Source: Christensenellaceae bacterium (GTDB lineage Bacteria; Bacillota; Clostridia; Christensenellales; Aristaeellaceae). From it: a stretch of 64,000 bases of DNA. A program made the position numbers and the translations under genes. Below are positions 8,220 through 16,913 of the stretch, one piece after another. Location of the stretch: assembly GCA_012837835.1 (NCBI GenBank), contig DUQK01000020.1, positions 1 through 64,000 on the forward strand, read 5' to 3'. The notes beneath the pieces were generated by a model. It saw nothing but the letters and a program-made list of their open reading frames with translations, made no database searches and had not been told where the DNA came from. Within the stretch, counting starts at the first letter, position 1; every line of letters starts with the position of its first letter.

Positions 8220-9489
8220 GCTTGGGTATATCCCAATAACAAACATAGAGTTTGCAGAGCGCTCATATGTAGAAGGCTCAACCCTATATGTATCAAAGGA
8301 AGAGTTAAGCGATGTACTATTGCAGGATGAAAACATATCAAGTGTTAGTTTTGCAATAGCTCTTCCGGGGGATAAAACCCGTATAACCCCCGTTAAAGAT
8401 GTTATAGAACCGCGCGTTAAGGTAGAAGGTAAAGGCGGCATGTTCCCCGGCGTACTTAGCAAGGTAGATATAGTAGGCTCAGGCAGGACACATGTGCTTA
8501 AGGGTGCGGCGGTGGTTACAACAGGCAAAATAGTAGGTTTTCAAGAAGGCATAATAGATATGAGCGGTCCCGGGGCGGAATATACTCCTTTTTCTAAAAC
8601 CTGCAATTTGGTGCTTGTAATAACCCCAAAGGAAGGCGTAGTACAGCACGAGCATGAGCATACTGTGCGTATGGCAGGGCTTAGGGCTGCCGCATACCTT
8701 GGCGAACTTGCAAGGGAGCTTGAACCTGAAACAATAGAAACTTATGAATTTTTGCCCCTGCTTGAAAGCATAGAGCGCTATCCTGATTTACCAAGAGTAG
8801 GCTATGTTAAAATGCTGCAAAGCCAAGGCTTGCTGCATGATACCTATGTATACGGCGTTGACGCTAAAAGGACTCTGCCCACGCTTATATCCCCAACCGA
8901 AGTTATGGACGGGGCTATAATATCCGGCAACTGCGTTTCCGCCTGCGATAAAAACCCAACATATGTACACCAGAATAACCCCATAGTGCATGATTTATTT
9001 AAGCGGCATGGCAAGGATTTAAACTTCTGCGCCATGATAATAACAAATGAAAATGTTTATTTGGCGGATAAGATACGCTCGTCCGACCGTACTGCGGAAA
9101 TATGCGGCTACTTAAAGCTTGACGGCGTAATAATATCTGAAGAAGGCTTTGGCAACCCCGATACCGACCTTATGATGAACTGCCGCAAGATAAGCGATAA
9201 GGGCATTAAAACCGTTGTAATAACCGATGAATATGCGGGCAGGGACGGTTCTTCTCAATCCCTTGCCGATGCAGACCCTTCCTGCGACGCGCTGGTTACG
9301 GGCGGCAACGCAAATGAAGTTATTACACTGCCTAAGATGGATAAGGTAATAGGCACGGAGGCATATGTAGGCATAATAGCCGGCGGCTGGGATAAGAACA
9401 AGGCGGAAGATGGCACTATACAGGTAGAACTGCAAGCCATAACAGGCGCAACCAGCGAAGTCGGTTTTGGATATTTAAGCGCGCGCTAA
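8209..9489 (+). CDS. grdE: Glycine reductase component B, alpha/beta subunit precursor (GrdE)
   Basis: Proprotein of the glycine-specific substrate-binding component B. It is cleaved in front of a cysteine, which becomes a pyruvoyl group that binds glycine as a Schiff base. The cleavage site is visible as GNCVSACDKNP with C242, counted from the ATG at 8209. That start is chosen over the GTG at 8200 because AGGAGG lies at 8195-8200, eight bases before it. Total length is 426 aa, as usual. Sec-containing GrdB follows 19 bases downstream. Together they hand a Se-carboxymethyl intermediate to GrdA. Confidence 0.95.
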   Translation: MKLELGYIPITNIEFAERSYVEGSTLYVSKEELSDVLLQDENISSVSFAIALPGDKTRITPVKDVIEPRVKVEGKGGMFPGVLSKVDIVGSGRTHVLKGAAVVTTGKIVGFQEGIIDMSGPGAEYTPFSKTCNLVLVITPKEGVVQHEHEHTVRMAGLRAAAYLGELARELEPETIETYEFLPLLESIERYPDLPRVGYVKMLQSQGLLHDTYVYGVDAKRTLPTLISPTEVMDGAIISGNCVSACDKNPTYVHQNNPIVHDLFKRHGKDLNFCAMIITNENVYLADKIRSSDRTAEICGYLKLDGVIISEEGFGNPDTDLMMNCRKISDKGIKTVVITDEYAGRDGSSQSLADADPSCDALVTGGNANEVITLPKMDKVIGTEAYVGIIAGGWDKNKAEDGTIQVELQAITGATSEVGFGYLSAR

Positions 9490-9508
9490 GCGGAAAAGAG
9501 GTGTAAAA

Positions 9509-10822
9509 ATGAGTGCATTTCGTATTGTTCATTACATAAACCAGTTCTTCGGTCAGATAGGCGGCGAAGAAATGGCGCATATTCCCCCCGAATATAGGGA
9601 GGGGAAAGTAGGTCCTGGGCTTGCGCTTGAAGCTAATTTCAAGGGTGAAGCCGTAATAGTCGGCACCGTAGTATGCGGGGATTCCTATTTCAACGAAAAT
9701 ATGGAAGAAGCAAAAGAAACAATACTTGCCATGGTTGAAAAGGCTAAGCCGGATTTATTTATAGCGGGTCCCGCGTTTAACGCCGGGCGCTATGGCGTTG
9801 CCTGTGGAGCTATGGCTGCGTATGTTAAAGAGAAACTAAACATACCTGTAGTTACAGGCATGTATATAGAAAACCCCGGCGCTGATATGTATAAGACTGA
9901 TATATATATAATATCAACCCGTAACAGTGCAGCGGGTATGAGAGATGCTGCCAAGAAGATGGCGGCGCTTGCGCTTAAAATGCTTAAAAACGAAAAGATT
10001 GGCGCATCTTCCGAGGAAGACTATATCCCGCAGGGCAAGCGTGTAAACCTTTTTGAAAAGTTGCGCGGTTCAGAGCGTGCGGTAAACATGCTTTTGCAGA
10101 AACTGCAAGGTAAGCCATTCACCACAGAATACCCCATGCCCGATTTTGATAGAGTACCGCCAAACCCGCCTGTTGCGGATATTCAAAGAGCTAAAATTGC
10201 ACTTGTTACAAGCGGGGGAATAGTGCCAAAGGGCAATCCAGACCATATAGAAAGCTCGAACGCTTCCAAATACGGCAGGTATGATATACATGGCGTTATG
10301 AACTTAACCAGCGATACATATGAAACCGCCCACGGCGGCTACGACCCTTCCTACGCTAATGCCGATGCTGATAGAGTAGTACCTCTTGATGTGCTTCGCG
10401 ATTTTGAAATGGAAGGCAAAATAGGCTCCATATACGAATATTTCTTCAGCACCGTTGGAAACGGTACTGCTGTTAAGAGTGCCAAAGCTTATGCGGAGGA
10501 TTTCAGCAAGGAGCTCATAAAAGAGAATGTTCAGGCTGTAATCCTCACCTCCACGTGAGGGACGTGCACACGTTGCGGCGCAACGATGGTAAAAGAAATA
10601 GAGCGTGCAGGCATACCTGTAGTACATATCTGCACCATAACCCCAATATCGCTCACGGTAGGTGCAAACCGTATAGTTCCGGCAGTTGCTATACCCTATC
10701 CCTTGGGTGACCCGGCTCTGTCTAAAGACGAGGAAAAACAGCAGCGTAGAAAAATAGTGAAAACGGCACTTAAGGCTCTCTCTACTGAAGTGAGCGATCA
10801 AACCGTGTTTGATGTTGAGTAA
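9509..10822 (+). CDS. grdB: Glycine reductase component B, gamma subunit (GrdB), selenoprotein
   Basis: Read as one 437-residue protein with the in-frame TGA at 10556-10558 translated as selenocysteine 350. The upstream part ends AVILTST and the part after the TGA continues GTCTRCGATM in the same frame, giving the UxxCxxC redox motif of GrdB. Only with read-through do length and C-terminus match the family. A perfect stem-loop lies 12 bases after the TGA (10571-10585) where a bacterial SECIS belongs. GrdB attacks the glycine Schiff base on GrdE, releasing ammonia. A standard gene caller would report two broken pieces. Confidence 0.95.
10571..10585 (+). promoter_or_regulatory. Bacterial SECIS-like stem-loop of grdB
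   Basis: CGTTGC, loop GGC, GCAACG: a 6-bp perfect stem whose small G-rich loop lies 18 bases after the Sec TGA. Position and loop are consistent with the known geometry of bacterial SECIS elements, which recruit SelB immediately downstream of the UGA. Confidence 0.7.
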
Positions 10823-10834
10823 TCAGGAGTTTAT

Positions 10835-11773
10835 ATGCAAGATAAAGTATTCGACCTTATTATAATAGGTGCGGGTCCTGCAGGGCTTGCGGCTGGCAGC
10901 TATGCAGGCAGGGCAAGGCTTGACACCCTTATAATAGAAAAAGAAAAAGATGGCGGACAGATAGTAATAACCGCTGAAATAGATAATTACCCCGGCAGCG
11001 TTGAAAATGAGAGCGGTCCCTCGTTAATAGCGCGTATGGCAAAGCAGGCGGAGGGGTTCGGCGCTCAAAAGTTATACGATACCGTAACCGATGTGGATTT
11101 ATCAGGCGATATAAAAATTATAACCTGCAAAAAAGGCGTGTATAAGTGCAGGGCGCTTATTATTGCAACAGGCGCTCATCCCCGCCCAATAGGCTGTCCC
11201 GGCGAAAAGGAGCTTATAGGCAAGGGCGTATCCTACTGTGCAACCTGCGACGGCGCTTTCTTTGAGGATATGGAAATTTTCGTAGTAGGCGGAGGCGATA
11301 CCGCTGTTGAAGAGGCCGTGTACCTAACCCGCTTTGGCAGGAGCGTTACAATAATACATAGGAGGGATAAACTTCGCGCCGTTCAGGGCATACAGGATAG
11401 AGCATTTAAGAACGATAAGATTAAATACATGTGGGATTCTGTAGTAGATGAACTCAAGGGCGATGGCATACTTGAGAGCATGGTTATTAAAAACACCAAA
11501 ACAGGTGAAAAAACTGAAATATTCGCCGACCCTGAAGACGGCACATTCGGCATATTCGTATTTATTGGCTTTTTGCCCGAGAGCGCTTTGTTTGAAGGCA
11601 AAGTAGCTATGCAAAATGGCTATATTGTTACCAACGAAAAAATGGAAACCAATGTAAAAGGTGTGTATGCAGCGGGCGATGTGCGCATAACCCCATTAAG
11701 GCAGGTTGTAACAGCTGCGAGCGATGGGGCGATAGCTGCAATGCAGGTATATCACTACCTTGAAAACCTTTAA
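10835..11773 (+). CDS. trxB: Thioredoxin reductase
   Basis: A 312-residue flavoprotein with the FAD motif GAGPAG (12-17), NADPH motif GGGDTA (152-157) and the redox pair CATC at 135-138. Standard length. It reduces the thioredoxin encoded 40 bases downstream, which in turn re-reduces the selenoprotein A disulfide/selenenyl form after each glycine reductase turnover. Placement inside a grd operon is known in amino-acid-fermenting clostridia. Confidence 0.95.
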   Translation: MQDKVFDLIIIGAGPAGLAAGSYAGRARLDTLIIEKEKDGGQIVITAEIDNYPGSVENESGPSLIARMAKQAEGFGAQKLYDTVTDVDLSGDIKIITCKKGVYKCRALIIATGAHPRPIGCPGEKELIGKGVSYCATCDGAFFEDMEIFVVGGGDTAVEEAVYLTRFGRSVTIIHRRDKLRAVQGIQDRAFKNDKIKYMWDSVVDELKGDGILESMVIKNTKTGEKTEIFADPEDGTFGIFVFIGFLPESALFEGKVAMQNGYIVTNEKMETNVKGVYAAGDVRITPLRQVVTAASDGAIAAMQVYHYLENL

Positions 11774-11813
11774 TAAAAAGGGTATAATACTTTCATAAAA
11801 CAGGAGGTAAGTA

Positions 11814-12131
11814 ATGTTAGACTTAGATAGAAATAATTTTGAAGAAGAAGTGCTTAAAGCTGAGGAAACTGTATTTGTAGATTTCTATGGCGATGGCTGT
11901 GTTCCCTGCGAAGCGCTTTCTCCCTTTGTAGACGAGATGGATAAAAAATACGGCGATAAGCTTAAGTTCACTAAGCTTAACACCTCAAAGGCAAGGCGCC
12001 TTGCAATAAGTCAGAAGGTATTGGGGCTGCCTGTTATGGCAATATATAAGGGCGGCGAAAAAGTGGAAGAACTTGTAAAGGACGACTGCACACACGAAAA
12101 CATCGAAAACATGATAAAAAAATATATTTAG
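11814..12131 (+). CDS. trxA: Thioredoxin with a GCVPC active site
   Basis: A 105-residue thioredoxin-fold protein. The active site at 28-32 is GCVPC instead of the usual WCGPC, a variant described for thioredoxins of glycine-reducing clostridia. The nucleophile is C29 and the resolving Cys C32. A cis-Pro is present in VLGLPVMAIY. It follows trxB and precedes grdA with AGGAGG at its start, so it is most likely the dedicated electron donor of glycine reductase rather than the housekeeping thioredoxin. Confidence 0.92.
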   Translation: MLDLDRNNFEEEVLKAEETVFVDFYGDGCVPCEALSPFVDEMDKKYGDKLKFTKLNTSKARRLAISQKVLGLPVMAIYKGGEKVEELVKDDCTHENIENMIKKYI

Positions 12132-12184
12132 CTAAGTGCCGCTTTGCGGTTCTTATATAAACATAAAGGAAAGGAGGAGAAGCC

Positions 12185-12655
12185 ATGAGCTTGCTTGAAG
12201 ATAAAAAAGTCATCATTGTAGGTGACCGCGACGGTATACCGGGACCCGCAATAGAAGCGTGTATGGTAGGCACCGGCGCAGAGGTTGTTTTTTCCTCTAC
12301 CGAGTGCTTCGTCTGAACGAGCGCGGGTGCGATGGACTTGGAAAACCAAAAGCGCGTTCTGGAACTGTCCGAAAAATACGGCCCTGAAAACCTTGTAATA
12401 ATCCTCGGTGCTGCCGAGGGCGAGGCGGCGGGTTTAGCGGCAGAAACAGTAACGGCGGGGGATCCTACATTCGCAGGTCCATTGACCGGAGTCCAGTTGG
12501 GACTGAGGGTATACCACGTTTGTGAAGAGGAAATCAAAAGCGAAATCGATCCGGATATCTATGACGAACAGATCAGCATGATGGAAATGGTGCTGGACAT
12601 AGACGACATAGTTAGCGAAATGACGGCTATAAGGGACGAATTCTGCAAGTATTGA
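12185..12655 (+). CDS. grdA: Glycine reductase selenoprotein A (GrdA)
   Basis: A 156-residue protein read through the TGA at 12314-12316 as selenocysteine 44. It starts [10 protein letters not shown] at 12185 behind AAAGGAGGAG. The redox motif reads CFVU followed by [10 protein letters not shown], the diagnostic centre of GrdA, with C41 and U44. GrdA carries the Se-carboxymethyl group from component B to component C, where it leaves as ketene/acetyl. Both halves are in the same frame with normal spacing, which argues against a pseudogene. The SECIS-like structure after the UGA is weak (three-base stem with loop GGGT at 12322-12331). Confidence 0.95.
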
Positions 12656-12671
12656 TTTTAAGCAAAATTAG

Positions 12672-12709
12672 GGGAGGGACGGCTTGACCGCACTCCCTTT
12701 TGTTTTTTT
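12672..12709 (+). terminator. Possible attenuator between grdA and grdC
   Basis: GGGAG (12672-12676) pairs with CTCCC (12693-12697), with an inner CGG/CCG stem, and a run of T residues follows (12698-12709). It ends just where the AGGAGG of grdC begins. The stem is interrupted, so it would terminate only partly and could set the ratio of the A and B components to component C. Confidence 0.5.
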
Positions 12710-12719
12710 AGGAGGTAAT

Positions 12720-14258
12720 ATGAAAAGCGTTATAACTTGGGCCAGCTATGTGCTGGTACACACACCCGATATGGTAATTGCAAATGGAAGCACGCAGACA
12801 ACAGAGCGCATAGTAAATCCAAACAGTGAATACCTGCAGAAGCTGCCAAAACACATAAGAAGCTATGAAAGCGCACTTAGCTACCCGCCTAATAGGTGTT
12901 ATATTGGCGATATAACTCCGGCACAGCTTGGCGCAATGGAGCAGCCTTACTATGAAAACGGTATTGAAGATGCAGAGCGCTTCTCTAAATTCGGCGAAAT
13001 AATGCCGGAGGATGAATTCTACCTATTAATTCAGGCGTGCGACAGCTTTGACTTGGTATTTTTAGAAGAGAATTTTGTAAAAACCACAAAGGAAAAGCTT
13101 TCAAAGCACCCCTTAATGCGCGAAGATATATTAAATCGCATAAAGAACGGTGTAAGCAAGGGTGAGATAGAACGCTTTATAAATGAGGAACATGCGGAAG
13201 GGCTTTATATAAAGGGAGAAGCGGTGGGCTTTGTAAAGCGTGCGCACGATGTAGACCCTAACCTATCTGCGCATATAATGCTTGAAAACCTTGTTAGCAA
13301 GGCTTCATCAGTACTCTCCTTGCTGCATACTATTGATAAGTCGGGTATAGACCCAAGCGAAATAGACTATGTTATAGAGTGCAGCGAGGAAGCCTGCGGC
13401 GATATGAATCAGCGCGGCGGCGGAAACTTTGCGAAGGCGGAGGCGGAAATCGCGGGTTTAATGGGTGCGACAGGCTCAGACCTGCGCGGCTTTTGCGCAG
13501 CCCCTGCACATGCTATGGTTACGGCAGCTTCGCTTGTAAAAGCGGGTACCTTTAAGCATGTAATAGTAACTGCTGGTGGCTCTACCGCAAAGCTTGGCAT
13601 GAACGGAAAAGACCATGTTAAAAAAGGTCTTCCTGTGCTTGAAGATATGGTGGCAAGCTTCAGCATACTTATAAGTGTAGATGACGGCGTAAACCCCTAT
13701 ATAGACCTTGACCATGTTGGCAGGCACACTGTAGGTACAGGCTCATCTCCGCAGGCGGTAATTTCAAGCCTTGTGCTGCACCCGCTACAAAGCGCAAATC
13801 TTAGAATACCAGATATAGATAAATACGCAGCTGAAATGCAGAACCCGGAGATTACAAAGCCCGCAGGCGCAGGCGATGTGCCGCTTGCCAACTTTAAGAT
13901 GATAGGCGCGCTTGCTGTTAAGGAAGGGCAGCTTGAAAGGAAAGAGCTTAACTCCTTTATAGAAAAACACGGTATGCCAGGCTGGGCGCCGACGCAGGGG
14001 CATATACCCTCCGGTGTGCCCTATGTAGGCTTTGCGAGGGAAGCGCTAATGAAGGGCGAAATTAAAAACGCCATGATAGTAGGCAAGGGCAGTCTGTTTT
14101 TAGGCAGACTAACCAACCTTTTTGACGGTATATCCTTCATGATGCTGCCAAATACCGGAGTAGAAGAAGAAAAGCAGTTTGACGATAAACAGCTTAAATC
14201 CATGCTTGCAGATGCCCTGCGCAAGTTTGCACAGAGCCTTGGAGGGGAGGGGGAATAA
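12720..14258 (+). CDS. grdC: Glycine reductase component C, beta subunit (GrdC)
   Basis: A 512-residue protein of the thiolase/beta-ketoacyl-synthase-like group. It begins MKSVITWASYVLVH at 12720, behind AGGAGG at 12710-12715; a longer frame from 12684 is rejected because it runs through the attenuator-like stem. With GrdD it takes the acetyl group from selenoprotein A as a thioester and releases acetyl phosphate. Cys-containing segments ECSEEACGD and RGFCAAPAH resemble thiolase-fold active-site regions. Its last codon overlaps the grdD start (TAATG). Confidence 0.93.
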   Translation: MKSVITWASYVLVHTPDMVIANGSTQTTERIVNPNSEYLQKLPKHIRSYESALSYPPNRCYIGDITPAQLGAMEQPYYENGIEDAERFSKFGEIMPEDEFYLLIQACDSFDLVFLEENFVKTTKEKLSKHPLMREDILNRIKNGVSKGEIERFINEEHAEGLYIKGEAVGFVKRAHDVDPNLSAHIMLENLVSKASSVLSLLHTIDKSGIDPSEIDYVIECSEEACGDMNQRGGGNFAKAEAEIAGLMGATGSDLRGFCAAPAHAMVTAASLVKAGTFKHVIVTAGGSTAKLGMNGKDHVKKGLPVLEDMVASFSILISVDDGVNPYIDLDHVGRHTVGTGSSPQAVISSLVLHPLQSANLRIPDIDKYAAEMQNPEITKPAGAGDVPLANFKMIGALAVKEGQLERKELNSFIEKHGMPGWAPTQGHIPSGVPYVGFAREALMKGEIKNAMIVGKGSLFLGRLTNLFDGISFMMLPNTGVEEEKQFDDKQLKSMLADALRKFAQSLGGEGE

Positions 14259-15409
14259 TGGCTAAGGATAAAGCGAAAGCCATGTTGCAAAATGCCCTCT
14301 ATGATATGGCGGATTATTTAGAGTCCGGCAAGGCTAAAGGCGCTAAAATTGCTGTGTGCGGCATAGGCAGCGAGCTTGGGGAAGACTGCGTTTTTAAGGC
14401 TGCTGAAATCGCCGCAAAAGAGGGTATAGATGTATATTATATAGGCTCTCTTGTGCCTGAGTATGCTGTGCATGTAGAGGCTAATAGCGAAGATGAAGCT
14501 GCTCAAAAAATGGAAGAGCTATTAAAAAACTGCACTGCTGATGCTGCTGTTGCAATGCACCATACTTTCCACATAGGTACATCTACAGTAGGCATGGTAG
14601 TGGCTCCCGCAACGGGTATGCCTTACTTTGTTTCAACCACCACAGGCACAGCTGCTGTAAACAGGTTTGAAGCTATGCTCCTTGCCGCAATATATGGCAT
14701 AGCCACAGCCAAATGTATGGGATACACCCAGCCGAGCCTTGGTATACTTAATATAGACGGGGCAAGGCAGCTTGAGATAGCCCTTAAAAAGCTATCCGAT
14801 AACGGCTATAATATAAATTTTGCTAATTCACAGAGGAAAGACGGCGGCTGCATTATGCGCGGTAACGACCTACTATCGGGCAGCGCAGATGTTATGACGG
14901 TTGACAGCCTTACAGGCAATGTGCTTATGAAGCTGTTATCTAGTTTTACTTCGGGCGGAGCAAAGGAAACCATGGGTTTTGGCTATGGTCCCGGCATATG
15001 CGAAAATATGCAGGAGCCTGTGTTTATAATTTCCCGCGCAAGTTCAACCCCTGTAATAATAAACGTCATAAAATACGCTGCTAAATTCGTATCTGTAGAT
15101 TTTAAGAGTATAATCGCAGAGGAATTTAAGAAGGCTAACAAGGCAGGTCTTAGAAACATAATAGATGAAAACAGCAAAAAAAGCTCTAAACCTAAGGCGG
15201 AAATTAAAGCTCCCCCAAAAGAAGTGGTAGATGAAAGCATTGCCGGCATAGATGTTATGGATTTAGAAGACGCCGTAAGCCTACTTTGGGAAAACGGAAT
15301 ATACGCTGAAAGCGGCATGGGCTGTACTGGTCCTATTGCCATGGTATCAGCTAAAAAGCTTAATGCTGCAATGGAAGTATTAGCTAAAGGCGGATATATA
15401 GCAAAATAA
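14258..15409 (+). CDS. grdD: Glycine reductase component C, alpha subunit (GrdD)
   Basis: A 383-residue PlsX-like (phosphate acyltransferase fold) protein. It transfers the acetyl group to phosphate to form acetyl phosphate, which acetate kinase then uses for ATP (no acetate kinase gene in this window). The conserved C-terminal GMGCTGP with C356 fits the active-site cysteine region of GrdD. Coupled to grdC by a one-base overlap and last gene of the operon, followed by a strong bidirectional terminator. Confidence 0.93.
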   Translation: MAKDKAKAMLQNALYDMADYLESGKAKGAKIAVCGIGSELGEDCVFKAAEIAAKEGIDVYYIGSLVPEYAVHVEANSEDEAAQKMEELLKNCTADAAVAMHHTFHIGTSTVGMVVAPATGMPYFVSTTTGTAAVNRFEAMLLAAIYGIATAKCMGYTQPSLGILNIDGARQLEIALKKLSDNGYNINFANSQRKDGGCIMRGNDLLSGSADVMTVDSLTGNVLMKLLSSFTSGGAKETMGFGYGPGICENMQEPVFIISRASSTPVIINVIKYAAKFVSVDFKSIIAEEFKKANKAGLRNIIDENSKKSSKPKAEIKAPPKEVVDESIAGIDVMDLEDAVSLLWENGIYAESGMGCTGPIAMVSAKKLNAAMEVLAKGGYIAK

Positions 15410-15429
15410 ATAGTATTGTTCGCGCAAAT

Positions 15430-15466
15430 ATATAAGCGGTTTTGATAATTTCAAAACCGCTTATAT
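15430..15466. terminator. Bidirectional terminator between grdD and selD
   Basis: A 16-bp perfect stem (15430-15445 with 15451-15466, loop TAATT) separates the convergent grdD and selD. The arms are AT-rich at the outside, giving T-rich exits on both strands. The selD stop codon at 15463-15461 lies inside the right arm. Confidence 0.85.
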
Positions 15467-16510
15467 TATTTCTATTGAGTATTCTTTTTTTGAGAGTACC
15501 TCTCCTACTATTGCGGCGCTTGGTTCAAAGCGCTTTATTTCATAAAGCAGTTTTTCGGCGTTTTCTTTATCTATAGCTATAAGAAGTCCCCCTGAAGTTT
15601 GAGGGTCAAAAAGCAAATTAATATGCGGCACGGATACGCTTTTTTCAATATATATATCGCCCTCTAAGTGCTTGCGGTTTCTTATTGTGCCTGCGGGTAC
15701 AAAGCCCATGTCTGCGTATTCATAAGCACCGTCCATAAGCGGAACACTATCAGAATATAGCCTTAATGTGCAATTTGAAGCCTGCGCCATTTCATAAGCG
15801 TGCCCTGCAAAGCCAAAGCCTGTAATATCCGTGCAGGAATTTACGCGGAAAGCGTCCATAGCTTCTTTTGCGTATTTATTAAGCCTTGCCATGTAGTATG
15901 TAAGGCTTTCATATTGGGAGGGATTAAGCATATCAAACCTTGCTGCGCTTGTAAGCACGCCTGTGCCAAGGGGCTTAGTGAGCAAAAGCGCATCGCCATT
16001 TTTTGCCCCTGCATTTGTAAGCACCTTATTTGGGTGTACGGTGCCTGTAACGGATAGCCCGTATATGGGCTGTTCATCTTCTATTGTATGCCCGCCTACA
16101 AGCAGTGCACCTGCTTCATGTACCTTATCCTGTCCGCCCTTAAGTATCTGCGATACATTATCTGAAGACAGCTTATTTGGAGGAAAGCAAAGCAAATTAA
16201 GCGCAAGCAAAGGCTTGCCCCCCATAGCGTACACATCGCTAAGCGCGTTTGCTGCCGCTATCTGCCCGAAAACATAGGGGCTATCTACCATGGGAGGGAA
16301 AAAGTCTATGGTTTCAATTATGGCTATATCATCTGTAAGCTTATACACAGCGGCATCATCGCTATTTTCTGCGCCTACAATTAGCCTATCGCAACTCACA
16401 TCGCTTTTTAGCGTGTTTAGTATTTCTTTAAGAGCGCCCGGCCCTATTTTTGCCGCTCAGCCGCCGCAGTCTGTAAGCTGTGTTAGGCATATTTTATCCC
16501 CGTTGCACAT
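15461..16510 (-). CDS. selD: Selenide, water dikinase (SelD), itself a selenoprotein
   Basis: Makes selenophosphate from selenide and ATP for Sec-tRNA synthesis. The frame open from 16399 lacks the catalytic N-terminus. Reading on through the in-frame TGA at 16459-16457 gives a 349-residue protein starting MCNGDKICLTQ at 16510, with DCGGUAAKIGPG: Sec at residue 18 in the catalytic position and the conserved Lys at 21. GGGAGG precedes that ATG. ATP-binding features such as GAENSDDAAVY and TDITGFGF follow. A GAGCG/CGCTC stem can be drawn after the UGA but is not a convincing SECIS. Its place beside three other Sec-dependent steps supports the reading. Confidence 0.94.
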
Positions 16511-16535
16511 AATATTCCCTCCCTTCTTATGTTCT

Positions 16536-16695
16536 ATACTATGTTGCCTTTAATCCAGCGTTTTCTTGTGCGTCTTTTCCACTTTGGTTTTGCCTTGCTC
16601 AGTCAGCATAGGAACCACTATGCTTCCTTCACAATGCTTCGCCAAACCGAAAAAACCGCTACAATAACATCGCTGTTCTAAAAGCAACATAGTAT
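16536..16695 (+). repeat. 160-bp inverted-repeat element, copy 1 (MITE-like)
   Basis: Terminal inverted repeats: ATACTATGTTGCCTTTA at the left end matches the complement of TAAAAGCAACATAGTAT at the right end, with an inner AGCG/CGCT match extending the pairing. A second copy in the same orientation lies at 24220-24362. The outer 45-50 bases on each side are well conserved and the middle has diverged. It holds no gene. It could be a miniature transposable element or a structured non-coding repeat. Confidence 0.75.
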
Positions 16696-16828
16696 TAATT
16701 AGAATTATACACTCAACTTTAATTGCATACAAGTTAATGGGAAAATGACTTCACCCAATCTATACAAATATTTTACTTAGTTTTTACACAAAAAGGTGGA
16801 AAAAACCGAAAATACGCCATTAGCTTCA

Positions 16829-16857
16829 TTGCGAACCTGCCCCCTTTGGAGTATACT
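16829..16857 (+). promoter_or_regulatory. Promoter of the sugar ABC operon, with possible operator
   Basis: TTGCGA (16829-16834), 17-base spacer, TATACT (16852-16857). Just downstream, TACGG-N5-CCGTA (16869-16883) is a small inverted repeat that would sit near the transcription start and could be an operator. Confidence 0.6.
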
Positions 16858-16913
16858 TATACTGTCAATACGGAAATACCGTACAACAACAGCTGAAAGA
16901 AAAGGAGGACAAT

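Noticed and set aside
9509..10558. grdB ending at the TGA as a truncated gene or pseudogene
   Set aside because: The frame continues directly after the TGA with the conserved GrdB C-terminus, and a stem-loop sits in SECIS position; selenocysteine read-through explains everything.
12332..12655. A separate 107-residue gene starting at 12332
   Set aside because: It is the second half of grdA after the Sec TGA; its start codon is an internal Met (GAMDLEN) without a ribosome site.
12684..12719. Longer N-terminus for GrdC from a TTG at 12684
   Set aside because: The extra codons lie in the hairpin and T-run between grdA and grdC, and the strong AGGAGG points to the ATG at 12720.
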